Below, piece by piece: positions 1 to 10,708 of a stretch of DNA of 64,000 nt. A program made the translations under genes and the position numbers. The stretch is from Aquilaria yunnanensis (lineage: Eukaryota > Streptophyta > Magnoliopsida > Malvales > Thymelaeaceae). The notes beneath the pieces were generated by a model that did no database searches, was not told where the DNA came from, and saw nothing but the letters and a program-made list of their open reading frames with translations. The stretch lies in assembly GCA_039654915.1 (NCBI GenBank), contig CM077596.1, positions 3,224,001 through 3,288,000 on the forward strand. Direction: 5' to 3'. Each line of letters opens with the position of its first letter. The first letter of the stretch is position 1.

Positions 1-290
1 AAAGAATAAAAAGAGTAAATTTTGGGTTAATATTTTTCAGTGATATTTTATTTATTTCTTTTAAAATATAACTTTTTTTAATTTTCTTTATTAATAAAAA
101 GAATAAAAAGAGTAAATTTTGAGTTAATATTTTTCAGTAATATTTTATTTATTTCTTTTAAAATATAATTTTTTTTAGTTTTCTTTATTAATAAAAAGAA
201 TGAAAAGAATAAAAATTTTGGGTTAATATTTTATTCTGTAATATTTTACTTATTAAAAGATATAACTTTTTGTTTCCTTTATAAAAATCT
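1..290. repeat. About 100-bp tandem repeat inside the LTR
   Basis: Three successive units of about 95-105 bp share the order TTATTAATAAAAAGAATAAA, then GGGTTAATATTTT, then CAGTAATATTTTA. They start near 1, 92 and 185. The matching segment of the other LTR copy (about 56600-56830) also repeats this unit, so the array belongs to the LTR family. Confidence 0.65.
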
Positions 291-661
291 TAATCAAATA
301 ATTTCAAAATAATACAAAATAAAACAAAAATAATTGAATTTTCTCTTAAATATTTTTGACTTATTGATTAGATATATTTTCAGAAATATAAATTAAAATT
401 AAAAAAAAAATCTTTCATCAAACAAAGAAGAATATAAAAAAATAAAAATATCAAGACTTTTGTTTTAAAATACATATAAGTTTTCGGTTAAATAATCTTT
501 TATTCCAAAATAAATTAAATAAATATCAAAACTTTTCTTCTTTTGTTTAAAATATACATATAAATTTTTGATTCTCTTAATAAAACAATTACTTTTGGTT
601 AATCTTTTATAAAAAAAATAATAATAATAAAAAATAATAAAAAAATAAAAAAGAAAAAAAT

Positions 662-783
662 AAAAAAATTTTAGTTCATGGTATATTGGCTGGAAACTGT
701 CTCGTGCCCGCTTTTGAGCTGCTTCACCTGGTGAAGAGGGTCTGGCTGAGTAACAACGCCCCGTACCATGATCAAAATTTTTA
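662..783. repeat. Foldback insert with a GC-rich core in the LTR
   Basis: An imperfect inverted repeat of about 20 bp (AAATTTTAGTTCATGGTA on the left, TACCATGATCAAAATTTTT on the right) encloses about 80 bp of unusually GC-rich DNA in an otherwise AT-rich LTR. The core contains a short hairpin, CTTCACCTGGTGAAG. I do not find this insert in the related LTR at 55024-58764. It may be a small foldback MITE or a captured fragment; the family is not recognised. Confidence 0.5.
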
Positions 784-894
784 TTTTTAAACTCTTTAAT
801 TCTTTTAAATTAACTTCTTATTAAATAAAAATTAATTATTATTTTTTTTAATTCTTTTATAAATTGAGTAATCCTTTAAAATAATAAATATCTT

Positions 895-1290
895 TCATTA
901 AACAAGAAAACAAAAAAAGTAAACAAGAAAAAAAAAAAAAAGAAAGATAAGAAAAATAAAAGAAAGATAAGAAAGAAAAATAAAAGAAAGATAAGAAAGA
1001 AAAGAAAGATAAAAAAAAATAAAAGAAAAGATAAGAAAAAGAAAAGAAAGAAAGAAAAGACAAGAAAAATAAAAGAAAGATAAGAAAGAAAAATAAAAGA
1101 AAGATAAGATAAAGAAAAGAAAGGAAAGATAAGAAAAAGAAAAGAAAGATAAAAGAAAGAAAAAGAAAAAGAAAAGAAAGAAAGAAAAGAATAAAAAAGA
1201 AAGAAAAGAAAAGAAATTAAAAGAAAATTAAAAAAAAAAAGTAAAAATAAGTAAAAAAGAAGAAAAAGAAAGAAAGTAAAAAAAGAAGTA
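895..1290. repeat. Purine-rich simple repeat (AAAGAAAGATAAG)n
   Basis: A nearly pure A/G tract of about 400 bp with an irregular AAAGAAAGATAAGAAA-like unit. The solo LTR has a shorter polypyrimidine counterpart near 55610-55750, so the tract is part of this LTR family. ORFs across it are low-complexity artefacts. Confidence 0.85.
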
Positions 1291-1403
1291 AAATATAAAG
1301 ATAAATTTTTTAGTTAGTATTAAAAATCATTCATAAACAAAAAGAATTACCATTTAAAAATTAATTTCATAATAATAAGAATTAAATAATTACGATAAAT
1401 CAA

Positions 1404-1625
1404 TTTCCATATCCGGATGATCCGGCAGGATCTACGGTTTGGAAAATATCAAACTTTTTAAAATAAATAAATTAAATAAAAAGATAAAAATCCATATTTT
1501 TTACAATATGGATAAAATTGTTTAAAATTTCACCAAATTCCGTGTCCAAATGACTCGGCAGAGTCCATGGTTCGGAATCAAAATCTTCCGTGTCCAAATG
1601 ACTCGGCAGAGTCCATGGTTCGGAA
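1404..1625. repeat. Repeated palindromic motif in the LTR, with a 48-bp tandem duplication
   Basis: A motif of about 35 bp recurs: TTCCRTRTCC, then a short palindrome (GATCCGGCAGGATC or GACTCGGCAGAGTC), then CATGGTTCGGAA. One copy lies at 1409-1445 and two more at 1540-1625, as a 48-bp tandem duplication. Related copies occur in the solo LTR near 55305-55340, 55410-55445 and 56885-56935. Confidence 0.75.
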
Positions 1626-1903
1626 GTATAAAATTTCATACAAATTAATTAATTTAAAAATCCACATTTCGACTAATCCAGTTAAAATTTCTAATTTTGA
1701 AAATTAACTGAGAATTATTTAAAAGCAAAGCAAAACAAAATTAAAATCAACTAAGGTGCCAATTTTTGGGCGTTTTAACAAAGTTGTTTTAACGTAACCG
1801 TACTCCCGATCCCCGAACTCTCGCAGACCAATTTTAAGGTGACCAATCGACCTAAGAAAACTGATTGGTGGCGACTCCCGAAAACGATCCGCACGTTGCC
1901 ACA

Positions 1904-2886
1904 GTTATTCTGACCACCCTAGGTATAGTCATTCTGCTAAGATATTGGTTATGTTCTAGTTAATTATTGAAAATGATGGATGGATAATTTGATTTCCCAT
2001 TTCTAGCTCTAGAAGAGAGTTTGTATGTTAGGCCTAGTTTATTAATGTAAGCATATTAACATTCTATTGGGCCATTCACATGGGAATCATTTGAAATTGT
2101 CCTTGAAATTGGTCAAATTTACATACCTTAACCATCTTAAAACCTAAAGCCTTATTAGTCCCTTTTTCCCAGCCCGCTACCGCCTAACTCACCAGCATGT
2201 CATTGCCTTGCTCTCCGTTGCTATCCAATATGTGAGATCGCACCTTCACCTCTACTTTATTGTTGTCTAGCCAAATATTGTGACGAGGCCACTGCCTAGC
2301 CATTTTCAGGAGCAGGTTGCCGCACAACCGATCTCCTAACAAGGACGCCGCGTGAATAGATCACCCATTGAGGCCTGCGACCTTCACCCTTCTCCTCCAA
2401 TATCATCCTCATCTTTCGCGATGTGCAAATGGAGCACCCTTCCCCTTCATCTTCTTTTTCTGCCATCTCTTCTTCTTTGATCGACTCACCGGGAGGCCGA
2501 ATAGGGAAGAATCTAGATAGGTGGTGACACGATGAGAAGTGGGGCTGTGGGATTGGTGGGTCGGCTAGACGGTTTAAGTGAGTATGAGTTAATAGTGAGA
2601 CTAGTGTATTGCTATAAATATTGACAACTGTACGGATGTTTAGAATTTGTTTGGGAGTGATTGTGTGAATAACACATTAACACAATTGTATTAAACTAAA
2701 ATGAATTAGTTGTCATTTTTGATCTTTTGGTCAATGCTGTGCGAAGAACCAGAGAAGGATTATGATATCTTGCATTATGAATCTTGAGGCTAGGGAGTAA
2801 AACTCCAAATGGTACCAATATAGACTTTATAGCAAAAAAGGAAGCCTATGGTGAAATCTCTGAGAAACAGTTTTGAGGAAGTGGCA
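1904..2886. repeat. Duplicated host block, copy 1 (paralogue at 63010-64000)
   Basis: This block is nearly collinear with 63010-64000, with scattered substitutions and small indels (one is about 12 bp near 2700 compared with 63810). It shares TAGGTATAGTCATT, CACATGGGAATCATTTGAAA and GGAGGCCGAATAGGGA. The similarity runs to the window edge. No convincing ORF is shared, so I read it as non-coding flank or an old gene remnant of a duplicated PR-5 locus unit. 2887-3220 holds nothing I recognise. Confidence 0.85.
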
Positions 2887-3220
2887 AAGTGATTGATAGT
2901 AAAACTAAATTTAGATTGCACAACTGAAGTAAAACTAAATTTCTTTCATTGACATAGGTGCTCTCGAGCAACTTTTGATTCTTCTTTCCAAAGTACCTGA
3001 GGAAATCAGAAACGAATAACATAGGCAGCCATGTTTATTTTTATCATTATGATAGTGCATGAAATGGTTTGTCTGGCTTTAACCATTTAGGATATTAAAT
3101 GTGTATCATAATAGGAACTAGTTTGCTACCTTTTCAATGTTGTTCTAACTATAGTCTCTGCGTTAGCATCTTCTTTTGAAAATTTTTATGAAGATTATAA
3201 ATCAAGAATTTAAGATCTAA

Positions 3221-4132
<912 letters not shown>

Positions 4133-5039
4133 ATAAAGAAGGATATACTTCAGGAGAAAATGATTTTTTACTTAACAAATGCGACACATGATGGACTAGC
4201 TATCTAATGTGCTTCATACTTCAAAATGTAGGGGCTCTTTGGACTCTTGCATTTTTGTGCTCCTTGCTCTCTCTGTTTCTCTGATATTTTCGTGAGAAAA
4301 AGAAAAACAATTTAGGGGTTAGAATCTTCGTGAATATTTTAATTTACAAGGCTATTTTGGTTATTTTCTTCCACCTTGTTTGACAATAAATATGGTTTAA
4401 TTAGTCCAATTTTTTTGCACATCACCTAAGTTTGTGCTTTGACATTCGGTAATGTTAAACAAGACCATGAGATTGTAATAAAAGCCATCCACTTTGGTTC
4501 AAAGTTCCTTGAAAATGTGGGTAGTGGCGATGAGGTTGGCATAGTGTTGGAATCTACAATTGTTTATGTTGAGCAAGGTGGTCAGATATAGAGCTTGGTA
4601 CATATATGTTCTAATCGAGTCTTATCCATAGATTTGATATCATGATTATATGATGTATTACGTCCATGTTGTATAAGGGAAAAAGAGTATGTAATACGCG
4701 CGCCCCTGTGAAGTGAGCTTGCATAAAAACTTGCTAGATTTTTTTCTTATAGTTTCATATATATCTCAATTTGTTTAATGGTACATTTGATGTTGTGTAA
4801 CTAATAACTATGCTATTCTGCGCGGTTAAAATGTATTTAATCACTGGTCACTATTTTGTTTCCTTGGACGTTGACATTAATTGTGGTGTTTTCCATTTTT
4901 CACATTAGGATGTTTGCATCCTTTGACAATTGTGTCAGTGTTTGAAAATGTAACATTATATATATAGATTCAGAAATTGGAGAAACGAAAATTGGACTGA
5001 AGAAATCAATGTTATCAATGTTTTGGAAAAAAAATCAAT
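4133..5039. other. Intergenic DNA, nothing recognised
   Basis: AT-rich host DNA between the long-TIR element and the PR-5 3' flank. I see no ORF, TIR or repeat of note. Confidence 0.5.
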
Positions 5040-5369
5040 GTTGTAATATGATTGCACATAAACTTCCACGCGACCTTTCTGTTTGTAATTAACTGGTCCA
5101 AAGATTTATGACAACTTCCACCACCATTTTGCCAATATTCCATGGTGTTTTATATATAGGCAGAGTAATTTAATTTATAAAATGATATATTTTGTTTTAG
5201 AAAAGTAGAAATAAACATGAGACCAAATAGTTTAAGAGTAATTCAGATCCATATATTACACTATATTAGATCGTCAATGATCATTGGTCACACCCAAGCG
5301 TTTTATTTGACTATTCAATTTCGTTATTCCCATGTGAGTGATGCACATCCATGCATCCAATTCTGGTGC
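5040..5369. repeat. 3' flank of the PR-5 gene, shared with the pseudogene copy
   Basis: This downstream flank is clearly similar to 59600-59892, for example TTGTAATATGATTGC, TATATATAGGCAGAGTAATT and TTAAGAGTAATTCAGATCC. The duplication that made the two PR-5 copies therefore included non-coding DNA 3' of the gene. Confidence 0.8.
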
Positions 5370-6160
5370 TTAAGCAGGGCAAAATATGACCTTGTAGTTT
5401 GTCCCTGTGGGGCAAGTAAAGACACTCGTAGGGTCATCCTTGGGGTAACTATAGGCATCAGGGCACTTATTCTTGAAGTACCTCGACAGATCCGTCGGCC
5501 CGCAATTGCCTGAGTTACAGCAGTACTCCTCCCTCTTCAACATGGGGCATGCCCCGTTGCATCCGCCCGGAACTCGAAGTTGGGCGGGGCATTGGCCCAC
5601 AATATCTGCGTTACACCTACAACATATAAACATATATATGTTCATCATTAATGATTGGTTTGTAACTGAAAATTGTAATTTGATAGATGACAGATGTGAC
5701 AGTACAGGCAGGAGATCAGGAGATCTTACTTGATGACACGGGAGCACCCGGGTGAGTTGGAGCTGAACTCCATGCCGACATTGAAGCCATCGATGTTGGA
5801 GATGTCGATGAAGTCCTGGTTAGCGAACTGTCCGAGTGCGTACTCAGCCAATGTGTTCGGCGGCGTACCGTAGGAAGTGCACTTCAGGAGGCCCTGGCAG
5901 TCTCCGGTCTGGCAGCTTCCCCGGCCGGAAGCATCGAAGTTGCAGCCAGTTCGAGCCCAGATGCGTGCCTGCGTCGTGCCGGGGTTGGCGCTGATCCGCC
6001 ATGTCTCTCCGGTGTTGAGCCGCTTGCCGCCGCCTGGCACAGCAGCTGCCCAGACGGGGAATTTGCAGTTGTTTCGGATGTCGAATGTGGCAGCGTCAGA
6101 GTGGGAGAGGAGGAGGGCGGCGACCGGGATTAGGAGAGCAAGGGCTTTCATGGCTGCCAT
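5370..6160 (-). CDS. Thaumatin-like / osmotin-type PR-5 protein, two exons
   Basis: Exon 1 is 6160-5730 and exon 2 is 5616-5370. The 113-bp intron (5729-5617) has a GTAAGA donor and a TTGTAG acceptor and splits an AAG codon. The product is 225 residues, normal for the family. Residues 1-23 form a signal peptide (basic start, then a Leu/Ala core), predicting secretion or vacuolar routing. The mature part keeps all 16 cysteines (eight disulfides) and the thaumatin signature [10 protein letters not shown]...C at about 79-94. The acidic-cleft residues are present: Arg66, Glu106 in LAEYAL, Asp119 and Asp124 in DISNIDGFN, and an Asp in YSYPKDD. PR-5 proteins are antifungal and stress-induced; some bind or cleave beta-1,3-glucan. 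The first ATG fits the signal peptide and lies about 60 bp below a TATA box. No C-terminal vacuolar propeptide follows the terminal FCPA. A decayed paralogue lies at 59893-60411. Confidence 0.95.
5617..5729 (-). other. Intron of the PR-5 gene
   Basis: 113 bp, GTAAGATC donor and TATATGTTGTAG acceptor read on the minus strand. Removing it joins the two exons in frame between the CSRVIK and NADIVGQC segments. The pseudogene at 59.9 kb has an intron at the same site (60140-60244), so the intron predates the duplication. Confidence 0.93.
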
Positions 6161-6217
6161 AACCGAGTGTGTTTGGTTTGTTGCTTGGCGTGCCTTCCTT
6201 AGCTTAGCATGTGTTGA

Positions 6218-6227
6218 CTTTATATAG
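6218..6227 (-). promoter_or_regulatory. TATA box of the PR-5 gene
   Basis: CTATATAAAG on the minus strand, about 58 bp upstream of the start codon, giving a short 5' UTR if transcription starts about 30 bp downstream. A TTGAC core on the plus strand (6214-6218) abuts it. Confidence 0.8.
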
Positions 6228-6338
6228 ACACAAGATAAGGGTAGAAATGGACTTCACATGTATAGACTTTTCTTTTTACTTTCCTGGAAAAATTTTTGGA
6301 TAGATTTGAGGAAAAAAAGTTTGGCAAGAGTTTGGCAA

Positions 6339-6358
6339 TTTGACTTGACCTGACGTCA
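6339..6358 (-). promoter_or_regulatory. W-box pair next to a TGACGTCA bZIP site
   Basis: About 120-130 bp above the TATA box the plus strand reads TTGACTTGACCTGACGTCA. This is two overlapping TTGAC(C/T) W-box cores followed by a perfect TGACGTCA palindrome. W-boxes bind WRKY factors and TGACG motifs bind TGA-type bZIP factors; both are typical of salicylate- and pathogen-responsive PR promoters. Function is inferred from motif content and position only. The pseudogene copy has lost this region. Confidence 0.6.
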
Positions 6359-6837
6359 GCTTGTAGGTTTTGGATAAGCTTAGGCGGCCAAGGAATTTGT
6401 CTGATTCTTAACAATACCTCAGGTTACACTGGTTAAAACTAGGGATGATAAAATTTAATCCGACTTGAAATTTTGATCTGATCCATTCAAACTCAAACTC
6501 AACCTAACCTAATTTGATCAGAAAAGTTAATGACCCGAATTTGATTATACCGAATTCGACCTGAATCTGAACCCGATTAAAGTGAAATCCGAAAAAACCT
6601 GAACCCGAACCTGAAATGATCCGATAACTAAATCCGAAAAGACCCAATTTTAACTTAAATTAATATAAATATATGGTCGGCAAAGACTTTAGAAAAATTA
6701 TGATTTAATATATATGAATGAGTTTCTTCTATTCTATTGATTTATTTTATATTGTAGAGCGAACGAGTGAGAGCTATGAAAAATGATTAGTGAAACGGTG
6801 ATAGAGATATAAGAATAATTAGGTCTTAGAAATTATA

Positions 6838-7295
6838 GTACTCCTTCCGTCCTATATTCTTTGAAATATTTAACTTTTTTAAATAGTTTAAATTGAATTT
6901 ATTTATATTACTTCCTTTGTCTCAAATTCTTTGTACCATTTATATTTTAACAATTAATCTATAACTTTTTGTTTTCAAAAATTTAATATATAAATAAAAA
7001 AATTTATACATGATTTTTAAATATATATATTTTTTAAATTTTTTAATAAACAATAATATAAAAAAGTTTAAGTCAAAGTAGTCAGAAAAGTTAAATGCAG
7101 CAAAGAAAATGGGATGAAGAGAGATTATTTGTTAGAAAAGAATTTAAAAATTATATAGTTAGAAACTATAGATCTTTATTTATTATTTAATATAGTTATT
7201 TTTTATTTATATACTAAAATGTTAAAAATAAAAAATTATAGATTAATTATTGAATAGTGAATGTTTTGAAGAACTTGGCATAAAGGTAGGATTTT
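6838..7295. mobile_element. Stowaway-like MITE nested in the hAT element (outer)
   Basis: The left end TACTCCTTCCGTCCTATATTC resembles the CTCCCTCCGTCC TIR of Stowaway MITEs. A decayed counterpart lies near 7265-7295 (TTTGAAGAACTTGGCATAAAG then GGTAGGA). The two halves are separated by a second MITE at 6909-7126. The right boundary is approximate. Confidence 0.45.
6909..7126. mobile_element. Stowaway-like MITE nested in the previous MITE (inner)
   Basis: Starts TACTTCCTTTGTCTCAAATTC and ends CAAAGAAAATGGGATGAAGA then GAGATTA, an eroded inverted repeat with TA at both edges. The interior (ACAATTAATCTATAACTTTT, AAGTTTAAGTCAAAGTAG) is closely related to the better preserved MITE at 8710-8940. 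Confidence 0.6.
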
Positions 7296-7671
7296 ATTAA
7301 AGAAAGTATATATTAATATATCTTCGTAGATTTTATATTATTTTTTATATCTAGATAAATTAAATTTTAATCAAAATTAAACAAAAAAATTGAAGCGATT
7401 CAGCCATTATGGCTAATGCATCAGTAAACCAAATAAATCTGACAATCAAGTTGAATCCGGTCTAAGACCTGATAACCCGACCTGATTGGATCCGAACACA
7501 AATAAACCCAAACTGACCCAACTTGAACCCGAAATCTACTCAACCTGAAATCAACCTGAACCCAAATAATCCGACCTGAAGCCGAATATATGCTAACCCA
7601 ATTAAACCTAAACCTGAATGACCTGACCTAAACCTGACCTGACCCATCCAATTGTCATCCCTAGTTAAAAC

Positions 7672-8709
7672 TTAAAAAGCCCACGCTCTTGAGCCGGCTT
7701 TGATCACATGGTAATAATTTACGTCATTGTAGTATATGCTGCTAAAAAAAACGTTTTAAAAAATATCTACACCATTATAATAATTTATATAATTATAGTA
7801 ATTTACAATATGTGATAACTAAATCATAACTGTATCTACAGTATTAAAATTTTATGTTGAATAAATAGCACATATTATAAGTTTTATTAGATATATGTTA
7901 GTCTTTATTTGAAGTACATCTTTGTTGGTTTCTTTTCATTAGACAAAACATTCAAAGCTATAATGATAACAAAGTAGTGAGAATGGGTAAGTGCAGAGAT
8001 AATTATATTAAAATATAAAAAAAATTTGATAATCTTATAATAATTTTTTATAAGGGGTTTTTATAAATCTTAATTCCAAATTAAGAAAATTTGGTATCAT
8101 TAATTGAAAATTAAAAACCAAAAATGCTATCAAATAAAAAAACTACATAGGAGCTCTTTTAAATTTTAAGTTATGTAAAAATATTAATTACAAAAAATTG
8201 ATATTTTATACCTAAATTAAAAATTAATATTCATAAATATTTTTATTTTTATTTTAAAGTTATAACTTAATCCTAATTTGGGTAAATCAGAAATAGACAA
8301 ACCCAACGTACCAACTTCCCCAAATTGGCACTATTTATTACACTCTTTAATAAAATAATTTGGGTCATGCCCTTTTATTTAGCAATAATAGTAATTAAAA
8401 AAAATAAACACAAACGTTTCTGGAAAAAGCAAAAGAGAAAATGAAAATGTTGTGGTTGATACTAGGGATTTAATCATTAAATGGAAGAGTTTGGATACCA
8501 AAAGAGCATAAAGAACATACTAAGGGACTAAAAGAAGGATTTCATCATTATTTAAAGAAAAACCAAAAAAAGTGTGGGACTACTGTTTCATGAACAGTAA
8601 AATTGGCCACGGTCTTTAATATATAGATACAATTTGAGAAAAAAATTCAATAAGTGATTTTTTTTTATGAAAGATATAATTTAAGTGATTGTGACATAAA
8701 TAGAGCATA
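7672..8709. other. AT-rich intergenic DNA, nothing recognised
   Basis: No convincing ORF, inverted repeat or tandem repeat. Confidence 0.5.
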
Positions 8710-8940
8710 TACTTCCACCGTCCCAAAAGTTTTGCTCTATTTGTTTTTGACAATTAATCTATGATTTTTTATTTTCAACATTTTAATATGTAAATAAAAA
8801 ATTTTTGTATATAAATGATAATTCAAGATATGTAGTTTTTAAACATATTTTTTTTATTTTTTCTAACAAATAATAATATGAATAAAATTAAGTCAAAATA
8901 CAACAAAAAATTAACCAAAACTTCTAAGACGGAGGGAATA
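8710..8940. mobile_element. Stowaway MITE
   Basis: About 230 bp with clear TIRs: CTTCCACCGTCCCAAAAGTT on the left and, in reverse complement, TTCCCTCCGTCTTAGAAGTT on the right. TA dinucleotides sit at both outer edges, as expected for Tc1/mariner-type Stowaway elements. AT-rich interior, no coding capacity. Confidence 0.88.
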
Positions 8941-9094
8941 TTACCTTTCAGATAATAATGATTCTAGATTTAAAAAAGCTGGACTAAAAATAAGTGCTTT
9001 TATAAGTGATTATTTTATAGGAATTGAATGAGCCGAGATATTATTGAATATATACTATTAAATATACATACATACATACATGTGTGTGTGCACA

Positions 9095-10127
9095 TAGGGT
9101 AAAATCCATCGAAGGTCTCTTAATTTATTTTTTTATCTCAAATAAATACTCTACTTTAAGGTTGTCCTATTGAAGTCCCTTATCTCATATTACGTGTCCC
9201 AATTAGGTATTTTCTGTTAATTTCATCGTTAAGTTGAATGAAAAATGTTGAAATGTTGTTTAATGCTAAAACAAATGTAAAATAACAAGTTTAGTCCCTA
9301 AATTTTTTCAATCGATCATTTTAACCCTTAAAATTTTTAAACCTCATGTTCAACCCAATTCGTCTTCCTCTTTTCTGCTGTTTCTTAGCCCTGTTCACGA
9401 TGGTCGGTGATGAAATCCAACGGTTCACAATGAAATCCGACGGCAAAGGCGGTGACAGTGAGACGGTGAGGGCGATGACGACGAGTGCGAATCGATCTCT
9501 CGGGTGAGTGTCGACGAGGTCGGTGATGTTGAGGCCGAGGGCGAGGTCGATTCTAGCCACTTTGATCAAATCTGACAACAGCAGAAGAAAACCAAGGCAG
9601 TGAGTTGGAGGTGGCCATCGATTTTGTCAAACCTGGAGGAAATCAAACCCAAATCCGCCATTCGCCTCCCGATTAGCAGAGGAATCTGTGATTCGCCTCT
9701 GATTCATTTTCTTTTTATTCTTGTTCTGTTCGAGGAAGATGGCATCGCATCCAGCTCCCTATCGAAGAACTCTTTGGGCCAAAGGTGATCAGACAAGGCT
9801 GAAACAAATCGGATAGATGGACCTCACTGGTGACCGAGAGAGAAACTAGGAAGAGAAACAAGAGAGAATCTGAGATTTAAAAATTTTGGGGGTTAAAATG
9901 ATTGATTGAAAAATTTTTAAGCAACAAAATTGTAATTTTACTGTTATTTTAATATTAATTAATGTCACGTCAATGAAATCCATCTATTTTAACAGTAAAA
10001 TGGATAGAAAATGCATAATTAAGATATTCAATATGAGGTAAGGTATTTCGGTAGAACAACCTTAAGGTAAAGTACTCGTTTGGGATAAAAAAATAAGTTA
10101 ACGGACTTCCGATGGATTTTATCCTAT
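9095..10127. mobile_element. MULE-like element with about 250-bp TIRs and a GC-rich core
   Basis: The first 250 bp (from GGGTAAAATCCATCGAAGGT) and the last 250 bp (ending CCGATGGATTTTATCC) are imperfect inverted repeats that can be followed through CTTAAGGTTGT, TACCTCATATT and TCATTTTAACCC. The roughly 530-bp core (about 9345-9880) is much richer in GC and CpG than its surroundings and has a short minus-strand ORF (9321-9578, 85 codons) of no known family. Long TIRs around a gene-like core suggest a Pack-MULE. No clean 9-bp target duplication is visible, so the class is inferred. Confidence 0.65.
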
Positions 10128-10708
10128 ATATATGTATATATTATTACGTTTATGTTCACATAGTGCTTAACAAATCACGAAACATGCATGCCACTTATAT
10201 AAATCATGTTTCTAATTGATACTAATTCTTTGTATCAGTACATTTTTATGTAATTTTTTATTTTCCTTAGTATTCAATTCTTTATTGGTATGATTTATAA
10301 CTAGTATAAACAAATGAGACTAGTATGAACAACATTTTTTTTCGGCCTATGAACATTAATTGATTGTCTAGGCCCAGCTAAAAACCAAATTAGTTTAGAT
10401 AACTTGCACAAAACGAGGTATATATATATTTTTATTGTCAAGCAACTTTGTCAACTAATTAGTAGAAAATTTTATATATTTAATAGAAATAAAAAGGAGA
10501 AACTAGGGGAGGGATGAATCCCTAAGAGCCTCGCTGGCCAGCCAGTGGGCATGAAGAACTCCTAAGTGATGAACCACTAGAAGAGAAGCTTTCTAAAACT
10601 AATTGATTGGTTGACGAATTTCACAGATATGTTATCCTCAACAAGTTGGTAGTGCAGTAACCCATGATCATAGGGAAAGGCTTAAAAGTAGTTGGTGAGG
10701 ATTGTAAT
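10128..10708. other. Intergenic DNA left of the nested retroelements
   Basis: No ORF or repeat recognised. 10490-10700 has higher GC than its left side but no identifiable content. Confidence 0.5.

Larger units (their letters stand above)
1..1903 (+). mobile_element. 3' part of a long Tat/Ogre-type LTR (copy 1)
   Basis: This AT-rich stretch is the downstream part of a very long LTR; the window opens inside it. It matches, in reverse complement, roughly the first 1.7-1.9 kb of the complete solo LTR at 55024-58764. Shared landmarks are the GGTGGCGACTCC motif near the end, the ACTCTCGCAGACCA stretch, the palindromic GGCAGAGTCCATGGTTCGG motifs and the terminal CGTTGCCACA. The LTR ends at 1903, and unrelated host sequence, duplicated at 63010, starts at 1904. 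No internal retrotransposon sequence follows, so this is either another solo LTR or an LTR cut off from its element. The Tat/Ogre assignment rests on LTR length and end motifs. Confidence 0.8.
6440..7663. mobile_element. Non-autonomous hAT element (1.2 kb) with 8-bp target duplication
   Basis: The ends are inverted repeats: TAGGGATGATAAA on the left and, in reverse complement, TAGGGATGACAATTGG on the right. The element is flanked by the exact 8-bp direct repeat GTTAAAAC (6432-6439 and 7664-7671), the hAT hallmark. Subterminal DNA on both sides is built of degenerate AACCCGACCTGA-like motifs. No transposase ORF. Related sequences occur at 49181-51172 and 60411-60502. Stowaway-like MITEs are nested inside. 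Confidence 0.9.

Noticed and set aside
857..1063. 68-codon minus-strand ORF rich in Phe/Ser/Leu
   Set aside because: It is a translation of the purine-rich simple repeat in the LTR; low complexity, no start context.
1867..1885. GGTGGCGACTCCC as a retrotransposon primer-binding site
   Set aside because: The solo LTR at 55024-58764 has the same motif inside its target-duplication boundaries, so it belongs to the LTR end.
2160..2600. Gene-like GC-richer segment shared by both host blocks
   Set aside because: No reading frame is open in both copies, and frames that are open differ; treated as duplicated non-coding DNA or an old remnant.
5217..5733. Plus-strand ORFs over the PR-5 gene
   Set aside because: They are antisense shadows of exons with clear family signatures on the minus strand.
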